A stretch of DNA of 64,000 bases from the NCBI GenBank assembly GCA_936440205.1, contig OW387138.1, positions 30,027,541 through 30,091,540 on the forward strand. The letters run 5' to 3'. This DNA is from Lepidonotus clava. Taxonomy: Eukaryota > Annelida > Polychaeta > Phyllodocida > Polynoidae. Made by a program: the position numbers and the translations under genes. Position 1 is the stretch's first letter, and every line of letters starts with the position of its first letter. Below are positions 1 to 9,800 of the stretch, one piece after another. The notes under the pieces were generated by a model. That model had not been told where the DNA came from, did not search any database, and saw only the letters and a program-made list of their open reading frames with translations.

Positions 1-44
1 GTAATACCGCTTTACAGCGTCCAGGAGACCGGAGGAGAGTAGAT

Positions 45-1325
45 GTGGCCGAGGTAGCGGAACGATCGACGCCCACGCGCCGTTCCCCTCGGAGGGCCGC
101 GAAAGGAGTGCGGAAGGAAGCCACCGAGTCGCCACGAAGCGCGAGCCGAGCCGTGGTCAACCCGAAACCACTCCTGACAGCAGACCAAGTAACAGGGTTG
201 GTACAGAGCCGAATTAAGAAGTTAAATGCCCAGGGAGAACCACGAGAACCGAGAGGACGAGGACTCCCGGGCAGAGGAAGAGGAGGGAGATCCACACCCG
301 CCCCGAAGCTGGGTTGCTCAGGGATACCACCGGGGGCTGAGGTGGTGGAATTGGTGAGCTCGTCCGATGACCAACGTCCGAAAGTAAAAGAGGAAGAGGA
401 GCCGCTCGCTTTCAAGAGGCCCCCGACGCAGGGATGCCCGGCGGAGGAGCCGTCGCGAAAGAAGAAGTGGAAAAAGGTCAAGAAAGTCCTGAGAGAATTG
501 GAGGAGGGAACGAGTTCGGACCAGTCGGAGTCAGGCCGGAGCATGTCGGTCCGAAGTGATCGGTCCCTGATTATCGCCGAGTCCAGTAGCGCGGGAGAGT
601 TGGGACCATCACAGCCTGAGACCTCGACAGGAATCAAACGGACCACGGGACTAGAACCACCTTGTAGCGACGCACAATTTACTATGATGACAGTTCACAA
701 GAAATCGGTTATTTACGAATCACGACACCCGAGGTACCCCGGATATTTAAAAGGAACAATGAACCGGGAGGGAGCGTTCAGGGGTTACCGCGAGGCAAGA
801 TCCGACCGGGAGCTGGAGGACAGCATTCGGGAAGCGCAGGGAGGCCGACTGGTGGAAAGAGAAGCACTGTACCTGGGGAGGTTCCTCCACGAGATGGCGG
901 AAAGGCAAGGACTCAACCCGTCGGGGCGGGTGGAAAAAGTAAAGTATGTTCGGCACGCGGCCAGGACCGAGGACACGGCGTCGAAGGCTTCAACACAGCC
1001 GTTGTTCTCTACCCCTACCCCGACGAGAGCGGATTCACCCCTAGAGAAGATGGTATGTAAGCAGCCGGTGGTACCGCCCCCGGGACTGAAACGAATAAGA
1101 GACATTTTGGTAGCGCCGGATACACCGGAGACACGGGCAGCGGTGGACAACTTGACTCGAGCCAGTCTGGGGAGCTCGTTCTTCGGGTCGCAAGGATCGG
1201 AGGAGACCCCGGGACCGCCGTCGCCCGAACGGATGGGATCGCCGCCAGGACCGGATACCCCACTCAAGGACGAGGATAAAGACGGGCGAGCGCTGCAACC
1301 GCGGGTTGTGATACACAGACTATAA
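45..1325 (+). CDS. Gag-like ORF of the LTR element (fossil)
   Basis: A 426-codon ORF rich in Arg, Glu, Ser and Pro. The reading frame is open to the window edge and the listed start is GTG, so the true start is probably upstream. The N-terminal part is basic and disordered (Arg/Lys/Pro), followed by Lys-rich and Ser-rich stretches. No zinc knuckle, protease or reverse transcriptase motif is visible. The gag-like call rests on position in the element and composition only; an env-position or unrelated accessory ORF is possible. Confidence 0.4.
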   Translation: MAEVAERSTPTRRSPRRAAKGVRKEATESPRSASRAVVNPKPLLTADQVTGLVQSRIKKLNAQGEPREPRGRGLPGRGRGGRSTPAPKLGCSGIPPGAEVVELVSSSDDQRPKVKEEEEPLAFKRPPTQGCPAEEPSRKKKWKKVKKVLRELEEGTSSDQSESGRSMSVRSDRSLIIAESSSAGELGPSQPETSTGIKRTTGLEPPCSDAQFTMMTVHKKSVIYESRHPRYPGYLKGTMNREGAFRGYREARSDRELEDSIREAQGGRLVEREALYLGRFLHEMAERQGLNPSGRVEKVKYVRHAARTEDTASKASTQPLFSTPTPTRADSPLEKMVCKQPVVPPPGLKRIRDILVAPDTPETRAAVDNLTRASLGSSFFGSQGSEETPGPPSPERMGSPPGPDTPLKDEDKDGRALQPRVVIHRL

Positions 1326-1343
1326 ATACCGGCTGCTCAATCC

Positions 1344-1997
1344 ATGGACGCAGAAGTGGAGGACTCAGAGGACATGGAGTTGGGGCAGGCCGAGACCAGA
1401 GGATACGAGCCGGATAAGCAAGAATTGGACGAGTCGGGAGCAGATTCAGTGTTCGGGTCCATAGGAACGGAGGCACCGACAGCAGGACCATCTAGAGAAA
1501 CGCCGCGACTCAAGTTATTACGGACACAGGCCATTCACCAGGTCTTACAGGGACACTTTCCAGTGACGGCGCGGGCAGTACGAGACTGGGACACGGAGAA
1601 GGCCATTCAGGTGCAACTGGCGTGGCCCCCGAGGGAGGTGCGAGGGATGACGGCTAAGACAAGAGCAATGGCTTCAGCGTCTATGGCGTTCCTGATGGCA
1701 CTGGAAACGGGCCGCAAGCCAGAGACATTTGAGGAAGCGATGGCGCAGTTCCCAACGGCAGCGCTGGGGCCGTTGACCAGAGAGTTCCCGGGAGTTGACC
1801 GGCTGGTTAACGAACACAACCGGACCGTCCAATTGGCTCAGACCCTGGTAATGTACAAAAAAGAAGATCAGTTGGACGACTTGTTGAAGGCGACAAGAGA
1901 GGCGGAAAAACAGAGCGGACTGGTGGATCAGCTTCTCGAGCTCCCCGCCAGGGAAGAGAAACTGTTGCTACCGATCCGACGCCAGGAAGAAGGATGA
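1344..1997 (+). CDS. Second ORF of the LTR element (fossil)
   Basis: A 217-codon ORF with an acidic N-terminal third and a helical, charged C-terminal half, which has heptad-like Leu/Val spacing and ends in a Glu/Lys/Leu-rich segment. This would fit a structural (capsid-like or coiled-coil) protein, but no family motif is recognised. It belongs to the retroelement fossil that ends at 6339. Confidence 0.4.
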   Translation: MDAEVEDSEDMELGQAETRGYEPDKQELDESGADSVFGSIGTEAPTAGPSRETPRLKLLRTQAIHQVLQGHFPVTARAVRDWDTEKAIQVQLAWPPREVRGMTAKTRAMASASMAFLMALETGRKPETFEEAMAQFPTAALGPLTREFPGVDRLVNEHNRTVQLAQTLVMYKKEDQLDDLLKATREAEKQSGLVDQLLELPAREEKLLLPIRRQEEG

Positions 1998-4900
1998 AAA
2001 GCCTCGAAGAAGGAGAGAACGGTGGATGCTGCTTAGGGTCCTGCACGGAAGAAAAGCGCGACGGAACCAGAGGCGGAGAATGGCGCGTCGCGAGTCGGGT
2101 GGGGAGGGATTACGGGGCGTTGGCTCCTCACCCATAGTGTCAAACCCCCAGGGAGAGAACCGGGCCAAGGCGGAGGTACCTGAGCCGCACAGGAGGCCGA
2201 AGCCGGGATAAAAAATCTCCTGGAGACCGCTGGACGGGCCCGAAACTATACTTAAATCATCGGGAACGGGCTGGCGGGCTCGAACATTCTCATCTTAAGT
2301 ATTCTTACTAGTTTCTTTATGGGAATCTTCTTGCGGAAGTGAACGAAACCACATGTGTTAGGAGGTGTTGAGTGTAATCAGCGAGCTGGAGGGTCCATGA
2401 CTGGAACGAACTTACCAAGCCTGCGGGGCGAATACGGAACGGGAGGAGGCGCTAGGAGGAAAAACAAGTTTGTAGCTGTTCCTCTTCTTCCCTGGAGCCC
2501 GCTGCGTTGGTTAGGACCGAGCAGGTTGAACGGGATCGTCCGGTCGCGGAAATTGAATAGATAGCGGACCGGGCAGCCCAGGAGCGAGAGTAAAAGTAAG
2601 GAGGCAGAATCGAGGAAAGGAAATCGGAATGGACAGATAGTGTTGTAATCTTTGAGTCAACGGTCGTGCCGGGGTAAAATAAGGTACCGATGGGCCGGCG
2701 ACTCGCCGCTGGAGGAAAGGCTGGCGCGGGCCAAGACTGAAACCCTTCTCCCGTGCTGCCTTGAGGGATCTGGAGGCGAGTGAGAAACGACCTCTGTCCT
2801 CTAGCGGCACCTGAACTTTCCGTGGCTTGATCTTCTTGATCTTGGATGAACCGCTCAGAATGTGGGACAGGATGGGCCCGGATTTATTGTACCATCATCT
2901 TCTGAGTTTCCTTGTCTTCAGCCTCTTACCGCATACGGAGAGCGGTAAAGTGGAATTTTTCGACCTGGATGCTGGTTTTGTCGTGCCAGGATTGATGCAG
3001 CGAGTCGTGAAAGGACCGCGGTGAATTATAGATGTCTCCCGGAGGACAGGGGGGCGAGCAGGGACAGTAGCTGAAAGACCCCTCGCTCGTGCCCCACCGA
3101 AACGATATAATAGGACGAAATTAATAGACTTACTAAATCATATGTTAATATCTTACCTGCAGTAACGACAGTGACTGCTTCCATATCGTACTTCCTGATA
3201 TCTTCTTCCCGAGGAACGGAACAAAATAGTCTTTGAAACATATAGGGAGGTGGTGCTTGGAACGTCGGCCTCGGATGCCTCGATAGACGCCTCAAGAGGT
3301 CTGCAAAGAGCGACGAGGAGCGATCCTTCTTGGAGTTCGACATCGGATGAGTTCTTCTTTATATATGCTATTTTTAAGATGGGCTCGTTCCGGATCTCGG
3401 AGGTTGACGTCGGGTGCAGATCCCAGTTGATGTCGTCCATCTTCACTTTCTACAACTTCTTCCTCTCCTTCTCACCAATATCTTCAACTTACCAACTTCG
3501 AACCGCCGTACCTAGGAGCAGCCCGGAACGGCTCGGAGCTGTTGTCTCGGCGTTCGTCATAGGCATAGTGGCTTCATGCAAAGTGACATGGCACCGATGA
3601 AGACTGTGGCCTTACTCCAGAATCAAACCAGACCAGATCTTAAACTTACCTCTATTAACGAACTATTTGTTGGTATTACAGTCTCACGAAAATCGTCTAA
3701 AAGCATGGTCCTTCGGGAGGACGAAGAGAAAAAACTTAGTAAGCAGAGCGAGGCCCGAGAGCCTAGGAGACGAATGAGGGCCCGAGTGCCCGGAGCAGGA
3801 ATCCTCTTCTTAGGAAAATCATCTCATCAGTGGAACGAAGGAGCCTCCCTCTCGCCCCAAAGAGGATTGTCTTCCTGCCGTTGCTTACGGGGGGGGGGGG
3901 GAGGGATGAGAGGCGCCGGCTCCTGTCATCAAAAGAAACCTCATCAAAAGAAAATTATCTTCTTAGTCGGGTCTCCGTTCCGGTTGTTGTCATGCCACTT
4001 GGGCCCGGAACGGTGACGGAAATACCTTATCTAATTATGTTGGACTCTCTCTCTCCGACATCTCCTTCTGAAATCTTTGAGTGTGTCGACGTGGTCGAAG
4101 ACTGAACGTCTTGGTGCTGGGTTAACCACGAGGACATGTGCCATAAAAGTCAAACTTCAGTTCCTGTACGGAAAACGGACACCTCATCGACAATTAATGA
4201 TTCTAGTCTCCACAAACTTACCTTCACTCCAACTCCATCCAAAGTTTCACTGTGACCAATAGCACGAAACCCGCGACGTCGTCTGCTGAAGCTTCCACTC
4301 GAAACTTTAACGGATGAACTAAGTTCCTTTCCACATCCATTGCCATTTTCTTCTTTGGAACGGTGGGTACCTCGGCCTCTGGCTCGAACATGTTGTCCTT
4401 GCCAAACGTGAAAAAGTCACTGGGGGGCTCTGAATGCCGAGGCGACCGAGGGCACGAAGTCTAAAAAGAACATTCTGTCTACAAAAACTTCAGTTCAAAA
4501 ACTCATCTTCAAATCATCATCATCACCTAAGAGAACGCAGAGAAGAGTAATAATCACGGGAGAACGAGGGGTCACGACCGACCGGGTGGGAGAATCACAA
4601 CCGATTCTCTGCCAAAAAACAACGGAGAACGTCTGGACGACGGAAAAACGAACAAAAGGGTCGAGAGGACTAAGGGTCACGACCGACCCTGGTCTCTGGG
4701 TGGAAGAATCACGACCGATTCTCCGTCCGAACTAGGGGAGAGCGTCTGGACGACGAAAAACGAAGGGAACGGGGGCATTGCGGGTCACGACCGACCCATG
4801 GCCCCGGGCAGGAGGACCACGACCGGTCCCTCTGTCCTAATGAGGGTAAAAGCGAGGAAACGCGTCGAGGGGCTAAGTACATAGAGCCCAGAGGAAAAGA

Positions 4901-5318
4901 ACGGGGGCGACGGGGTCACGACCGATCCCCAGTCCCGGGTGGGAGAGCCACGACCGGCTCGCTCATCCTAAAGAAAAAAAGAAGTGCAGAACGGGTCCTA
5001 AAATAGACCCAGGATAAGAACTATGACGAAGATAAAAAGAGACTAGGATATACGAAACAAATTATATGAACTTTCACTAAGAAGAGAGAAGAACGAAAAA
5101 CGAAGAAAGAAGAGAAATAATAATTAGCCGGATAGGCCCCGGGGGCCCTCCGAAGTAGACCGGAGAGGACAGAGGGTGACACCTCCTCCTCTACCGATAA
5201 GGAGCGTAGGATTGAAATGTTTCTGGTTCTAGAGTATGTTCTGTTGTCGTTGCTGTATGAACTGCTTTGAAATTTTGTAAAGACGTGTTTTCCCACCTTT
5301 CAAGAAGGTGCGGGAGGG
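1998..5318 (+). other. Internal region of the LTR element without recognisable genes (fossil)
   Basis: About 3.3 kb between the ORFs and the 3' LTR. Many short ORFs occur, but none shows a pol, protease, RNase H or integrase motif. Notable contents are a poly-G run near 3890-3902, the hairpin array at 4570-4960, and a purine-rich stretch at about 5311-5318 directly before the LTR that is a plausible polypurine tract. A long non-coding internal region is typical of large non-autonomous LTR derivatives. Confidence 0.5.
4570..4960 (+). repeat. Array of eight short hairpins with near-constant loop ACGACC (fossil part)
   Basis: Four tandem units of about 104-130 bp each hold two short inverted repeats. 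Arms and loops: GGTC/GACC at 4570-4583; AGAATC/GATTCT at 4591-4608 (loop ACAACC); GGGTC/GACCC at 4674-4689; AGAATC/GATTCT at 4705-4722; GGGTC/GACCC at 4782-4797; GGACC/GGTCC at 4814-4829; GGGGTC/GATCCCC at 4912-4930 (one bulge); GAGCC/GGCTC at 4945-4960. The loop is ACGACC in seven of eight while stem bases change in pairs. That pattern fits selection on a folded RNA, such as a packaging or dimer signal of the element; the role is inference. Confidence 0.8.
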
Positions 5319-6339
5319 TGTGATGAACGGCTATTCATCCAAAATATGTAGAGGTCAGAATAAGAGAAAATAAGGTAATACTATAAAAAGGTATATATGT
5401 AAAGAACGTAAGTGTAAAAGAACGAAATATATGAAATATATGTAAAAGAACGAATATGTAAATAATGAACGAAAGTGTAAAAAGCCCGAAAAAGAGGCAC
5501 GAATATGTAAGGAACGAATATGTAAGGAACGAAAATGTAAAGGAACGAAACCCGGAAAGATATAAACCGGAAGTGAAATGTAAACCGGAAACGAAAGATA
5601 TAAACCGGAAGTGACGTCAGTTGTAGATCACGTGACCGAAAGCAGCCAATCAGGGCTGACCTCTATAGTATATAAAGGGGCGGTGAGGCCCGAATAAACA
5701 GAGTTCTTTAACAGTTCTCCTTGTGTCCAGACGTGTCTTCTTTCCTGAAACAACCGCTAAAGATGAGCTGATTCGAGTAATTAACCAGAAGTTAGGATAA
5801 AACAGTCGAAGTTCGAGATAAATAGTAGGAACTTAGGGTAGGGGCCCGACGGCCCGAAGAACGAGGAACGAAGGACCGAAGTAAGGCACGAAGGCCCGAA
5901 ACAGTCCCGGAGACCGAGGTGTAGCATGGCACGAAGGCATGACAGGCGGGACGAGGGAACGAAGTCCGCGGGGACGAGGGCGCGGCAGGCTCGGCCCCAC
6001 GCTACCAAACAATAGACGACCGTCGGCCCGTCGCCCCCGCGGACCGGAACCGTGGGGTGGACCGCCCGGTGGGGGTGAATGCTGGTCTGGGAGATAGAGC
6101 GAGACGAACCCCGGCCGACCCGTACCCCTACCATAATTTCCCTTCCCCGCAGTCCTCCGTTTGACATCGAGCGCCGATTCCCGACCGATTCGCTCAGCCC
6201 CCCCCTCGTGCGCGAGGCACGACTCTAGAAACACATCTCGGTTCTTGGCCCGGATTCCCCGTCCGCCCCGAGACCCGAACAACCCCCACGTTCCTCTGTT
6301 GTAAGAATCGGCAACCCCGACTTACCAGAGAGCGTCACA
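5319..6339 (+). repeat. 3' LTR (fossil)
   Basis: About 1,021 bp from TGTGATGAAC to GCGTCACA, with a 5 bp terminal inverted repeat TGTGA/TCACA. The U3 part holds direct subrepeats around AACGAATATGTAAGG and ATAAACCGGAAGTGA, then promoter motifs and a poly(A) signal. The 3' roughly 600 bp (R-U5) is very GC-rich with CGAAGG-type repeats. The minus-strand ORFs in this part look like by-products of the GC content. Confidence 0.7.
5612..5698 (+). promoter_or_regulatory. LTR promoter: CRE, E-box, CCAAT, TATA, poly(A) signal (fossil part)
   Basis: In order: TGACGTCA (5612-5619), CACGTG (5629-5634), CCAAT (5646-5650), TATATAAA (5669-5676) and AATAAA (5693-5698). This is the expected order for a retroelement U3/R boundary, and it gives the orientation of the element. 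Confidence 0.65.
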
Positions 6340-6738
6340 CAACCAAGTAAAATCTATGTAAAGTTGATTTGAATACTAAATAGAAGGTATTTTTTCACTT
6401 ATGTCCATTAAACTTTGAATAGGTATTTTAGTGATTCTGTTTTGATGTCATTTGTTCATACGTTTCCTTATTCATCTGGAATAACAATGGTTACCCTGAT
6501 GATTACTTTGTGAAATTAAGAAAAGAAAATGTTTTTCACAAAAAGAACTATTTGAATTGTTCTTCAATACACTGAAACCTAAAACTTTGATATGAATACA
6601 AGCAAGAAAATCTTGAATCAATGAATTACCAGAATAATTTGACTAGAGTATCAATAACGAAATTCTAATTTTGTTTTCATGTACTTATTATCCAACCCTT
6701 CCCTTTCACATTTATCTTATACATAGAATTATACCAAC

Positions 6739-6849
6739 CTGGCATGGAACATGTACCTCTCGTCCATCCATCTTGGCATCGGCAGAAAAAGCTTGTGCCA
6801 GCTGATGAACAGATAGCACCATTCTGACATGGGTTGCTTGCACATCCCT
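6739..6849 (-). CDS. Gene A exon 6, EGF domain 4
   Basis: 111 nt, phase 1-1, six cysteines. It is identical to exon 5 except for one base that gives WTRGTC in place of WTGGTC. It is the last coding exon visible before the LTR element. Confidence 0.85.
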
Positions 6850-9800
6850 CTGTGAAAGAATTAAATACGTATTGAAGAACATAATCTAAACAACCAAGTA
6901 AAATCTATGTAAAGTTGATTTGAATACTAAATAGAAGGTATTTTTTCACTTATGTCCATTAAACTTTGAATAGGTATTTTAGTGATTCTGTTTTGATGTC
7001 ATTTGTTCATACGTTTCCTTATTCATCTGGAATAACAATGGTTACCCTGATGATTACTTTGTGAAATTAAGAAAAGAAAATGTTTTTCACAAAAAGAACT
7101 ATTTGAATTGTTCTTCAATACACTGAAACCTAAAACTTTGATATGAATACAAGCAAGAAAATCTTGAATCAATGAATTACCAGAATAATTTGACTAGAGT
7201 ATCAATAACGAAATTCTAATTTTGTTTTCATGTACTTATTATCCAATCCTTCCCTTTCACATTTATCTTATACATAGAATTATACCAACCTGGCATGGAA
7301 CATGTACCTCCCGTCCATCCATCTTGGCATCGGCAGAAAAAGCTTGTGCCAGCTGATGAACAGATAGCACCATTCTGACATGGGTTGCTTGCACATCCCT
7401 CTGTGAAAGAATTAAATAAGTAGTTAACAACATATTTAAAAACGAATTCAAGTCTTTGTAAACTTCATTTGAATACTAAAATTTAATCGAAGGTATTTTT
7501 TCAATTATGTTCATTTACATTTACTGAGGGGGACCATTCCCTGTCAGATTACAATAGCATAGCAATCATATGTGGATAGACCAAATGAGAAGATATGGAT
7601 TACCATTTCAAAAACAATCAGAAGTTATAATGTATATGGTCGTTATATGGTATATCATGTGGGTGAACTTTCCCTGCCATGAAAAACCTAAATAGTAATA
7701 AGTATAATACATCATGACAATGCTTCAAAGAATGACAGTACCATGATTAAGACAGCATCAATATGATAGATAGTATGATAGTATGATAGAATGATATGAT
7801 TGTTCCAATTTGGAACAATCATATCATTCTATCATACCATCATAATTACCAACCGACTACAATAGGAACAGCGTTGTAAAGTGATAATTATAGTTTGATT
7901 CAAAAAAAAAAAATTAAAAGCTCAAAATAAGTATTTTAGTGATTCTATTTTGATGTCATTTGTATATACGTATTCTTCTTCATATGGAATAACAATGGTT
8001 ACCCTGATGATTACTTTGTGAAATAAAGAAAATGTAATTTACAAAAAGAACATTTTTAATTGTACTTCGATAGACTTACCCAAAACTTATGATATGAATA
8101 TAATCAACAAAATCCTTGTGAATCAATGTATTACCAGAATAATTTGACTACTGTAATAATAATAATAACATTGTAATTTTGTTTTCATGTAATAAATATC
8201 CAACCCTACCCTTCCATATTCCTTATCACATATATAGAATCACACAAACCTGGCATGGAACATGTACGTCCCGTCCATCCATCTTGGCATTGGCAGAAAA
8301 AGCTTGTGCCAGCTGATGAACAGCTCCCACTATTCTGACATGGGCTGCTTGCACATCCCTCTGTGCATTGAATAATTGAATATTATTTTAAGCTAATCAG
8401 GGGTCCCTCACAAGGAAGGGGTAGCTTAGAATTTACTTAACTATTATTGAAGCTTATCAAAACATTCTTAAATGAGCATGTGGTTCAATAATGCAGCTGT
8501 AGAGATAAGATTATAAAGTTATCTGTTTAGACATTGTTGTCATAAAGCAGTGAGACGAAGGTAGTACGTTTTTGGGGTAGCGCATCAGTGGTGGAGGGTT
8601 CTAGCTTGTCGCCTGTGTGACAATGGCAGCTGACAAAGACAGTTTGCCGGTTCCCTCTTGTGGTGGTTTTACTCAGGACTTCTTGACTATGCTACAACAA
8701 TGGAGGTAGCAGAGAACCTTGGTTTCCAGGTAACTTAATTTTGATTTTCTAATATGTCATAGATGAGGACCACAGCTATGCAAAACTATTTTTTCTCTAG
8801 GAACTGGTTATGAGAGATACAGAGACACAAAAGCTAATTCTAAAGCATTGAGTCTATGGACAGGAAGATCATTTTTTGGGAGGTGTCTCAGGCCATGATT
8901 TACCACGTAATGCCAACTGGCAAACAGTCTAAAGCACAGCCCACTACAAGGGAAAATAAGCTAGTCTGATCACAATTCAGATTAGCACATGCATTTATTG
9001 TTTAGATATTTCGAAAGTACCCAGTTTCCCAGGGGCCCTGTAAACTGTTGGAATGAAGACCCCCCATCAGAAAATGTATTCCCCCACCAGAAAATGTATT
9101 CCCATTAAGTGATTCTTTTTGCTACTTCACAGGGTTCACAGTTCCAGGCTGTATGGATTAGTTAGCTTTATACCTTTTTGTATTTCAGTCTAAGTATTCA
9201 ATGTTGTCTTATTAGAACTGATCATAGACTAGAGGATTATCTATGTATCTGGATAATGACTCCCTTAGTTTTGGATCTCTGAGTATTACCATATTGACCT
9301 TTCCCTTAGTACCTGAGGGGGTTGGGGTGGTCAATGTAGTGGGTCACATGCTGACATTGCTCATGGGCGGCCAGGGTTGTGCTCCCGTTGCTGCATGTTA
9401 GACCACCTCACCTTGCTGTCCTTTCCAACCCCATAGATGCGTTCATATCACATTGTACGACCCCAATATCTGTGAGTTTGTCCTGATATAGCTGAAAAAT
9501 TGCTGAATGGACAATAAACTCCAACAATCATCATCATCAACCTCAGTTCCTATCTATAAGTATAAGTTGTGTCTTGCTGTAGGTTAGGGAAATTCGATCC
9601 TTGTTCATATTAGCTTATAAATGAAAATGGTTAGTTATATTTTGATAAGGGAACAATGTTGTTTCTGAAGTTTAAGGAACAGAAAGTTTGAGGCTACAAC
9701 CAGAATCACAGCACTTTGTTGCTCTTGTAAATTTTCCTAATATCATAGTGTCATAGTTATGGTCTTACAGCAAGGGTGCTGTCCACATACTGGCCAATAT

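Larger units (their letters stand above)
1..6339 (+). mobile_element. LTR retrotransposon, 3' part (fossil)
   Basis: The 5' end lies outside the window. Visible parts in order are gag-like ORFs, about 3.3 kb of internal DNA without recognisable coding, a purine-rich tract, and a 3' LTR that starts TGTGA and ends TCACA. At 6339/6340 the sequence switches abruptly to DNA that recurs 551 bp downstream, which fixes the insertion edge; the 4-5 bases there (ACAAC or CAACC) are candidates for the target duplication. The family is LTR kin, perhaps Ty3/Gypsy-like from the LTR ends, but no pol domain is visible, so the family is uncertain. It looks non-autonomous or decayed. It is much more GC-rich than the gene around it, which suggests a fairly recent arrival. 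It sits in an intron of EGF gene A in the opposite orientation. Confidence 0.75.
6340..7416. repeat. Recent 551-bp tandem duplication containing an EGF exon
   Basis: 6340-6865 and 6891-7416 match over about 525 bp with, by eye, two differences. One is in intron DNA (CCAACCC versus CCAATCC). One is in the exon (Arg AGA versus Gly GGA on the minus strand). Each copy holds one complete EGF exon of gene A. The left edge of the first copy is cut off by the LTR insertion. Confidence 0.9.

Noticed and set aside
785-1316. Several minus ORFs opposite the retroelement ORF
   Set aside because: Shadows of the plus-strand ORF in GC-rich sequence; no start context or family motif.
5781-6282. Two overlapping minus ORFs of 128 and 149 codons
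   Set aside because: They lie in the GC-rich end of the LTR, have no domain, and are low in stop codons only because of composition.
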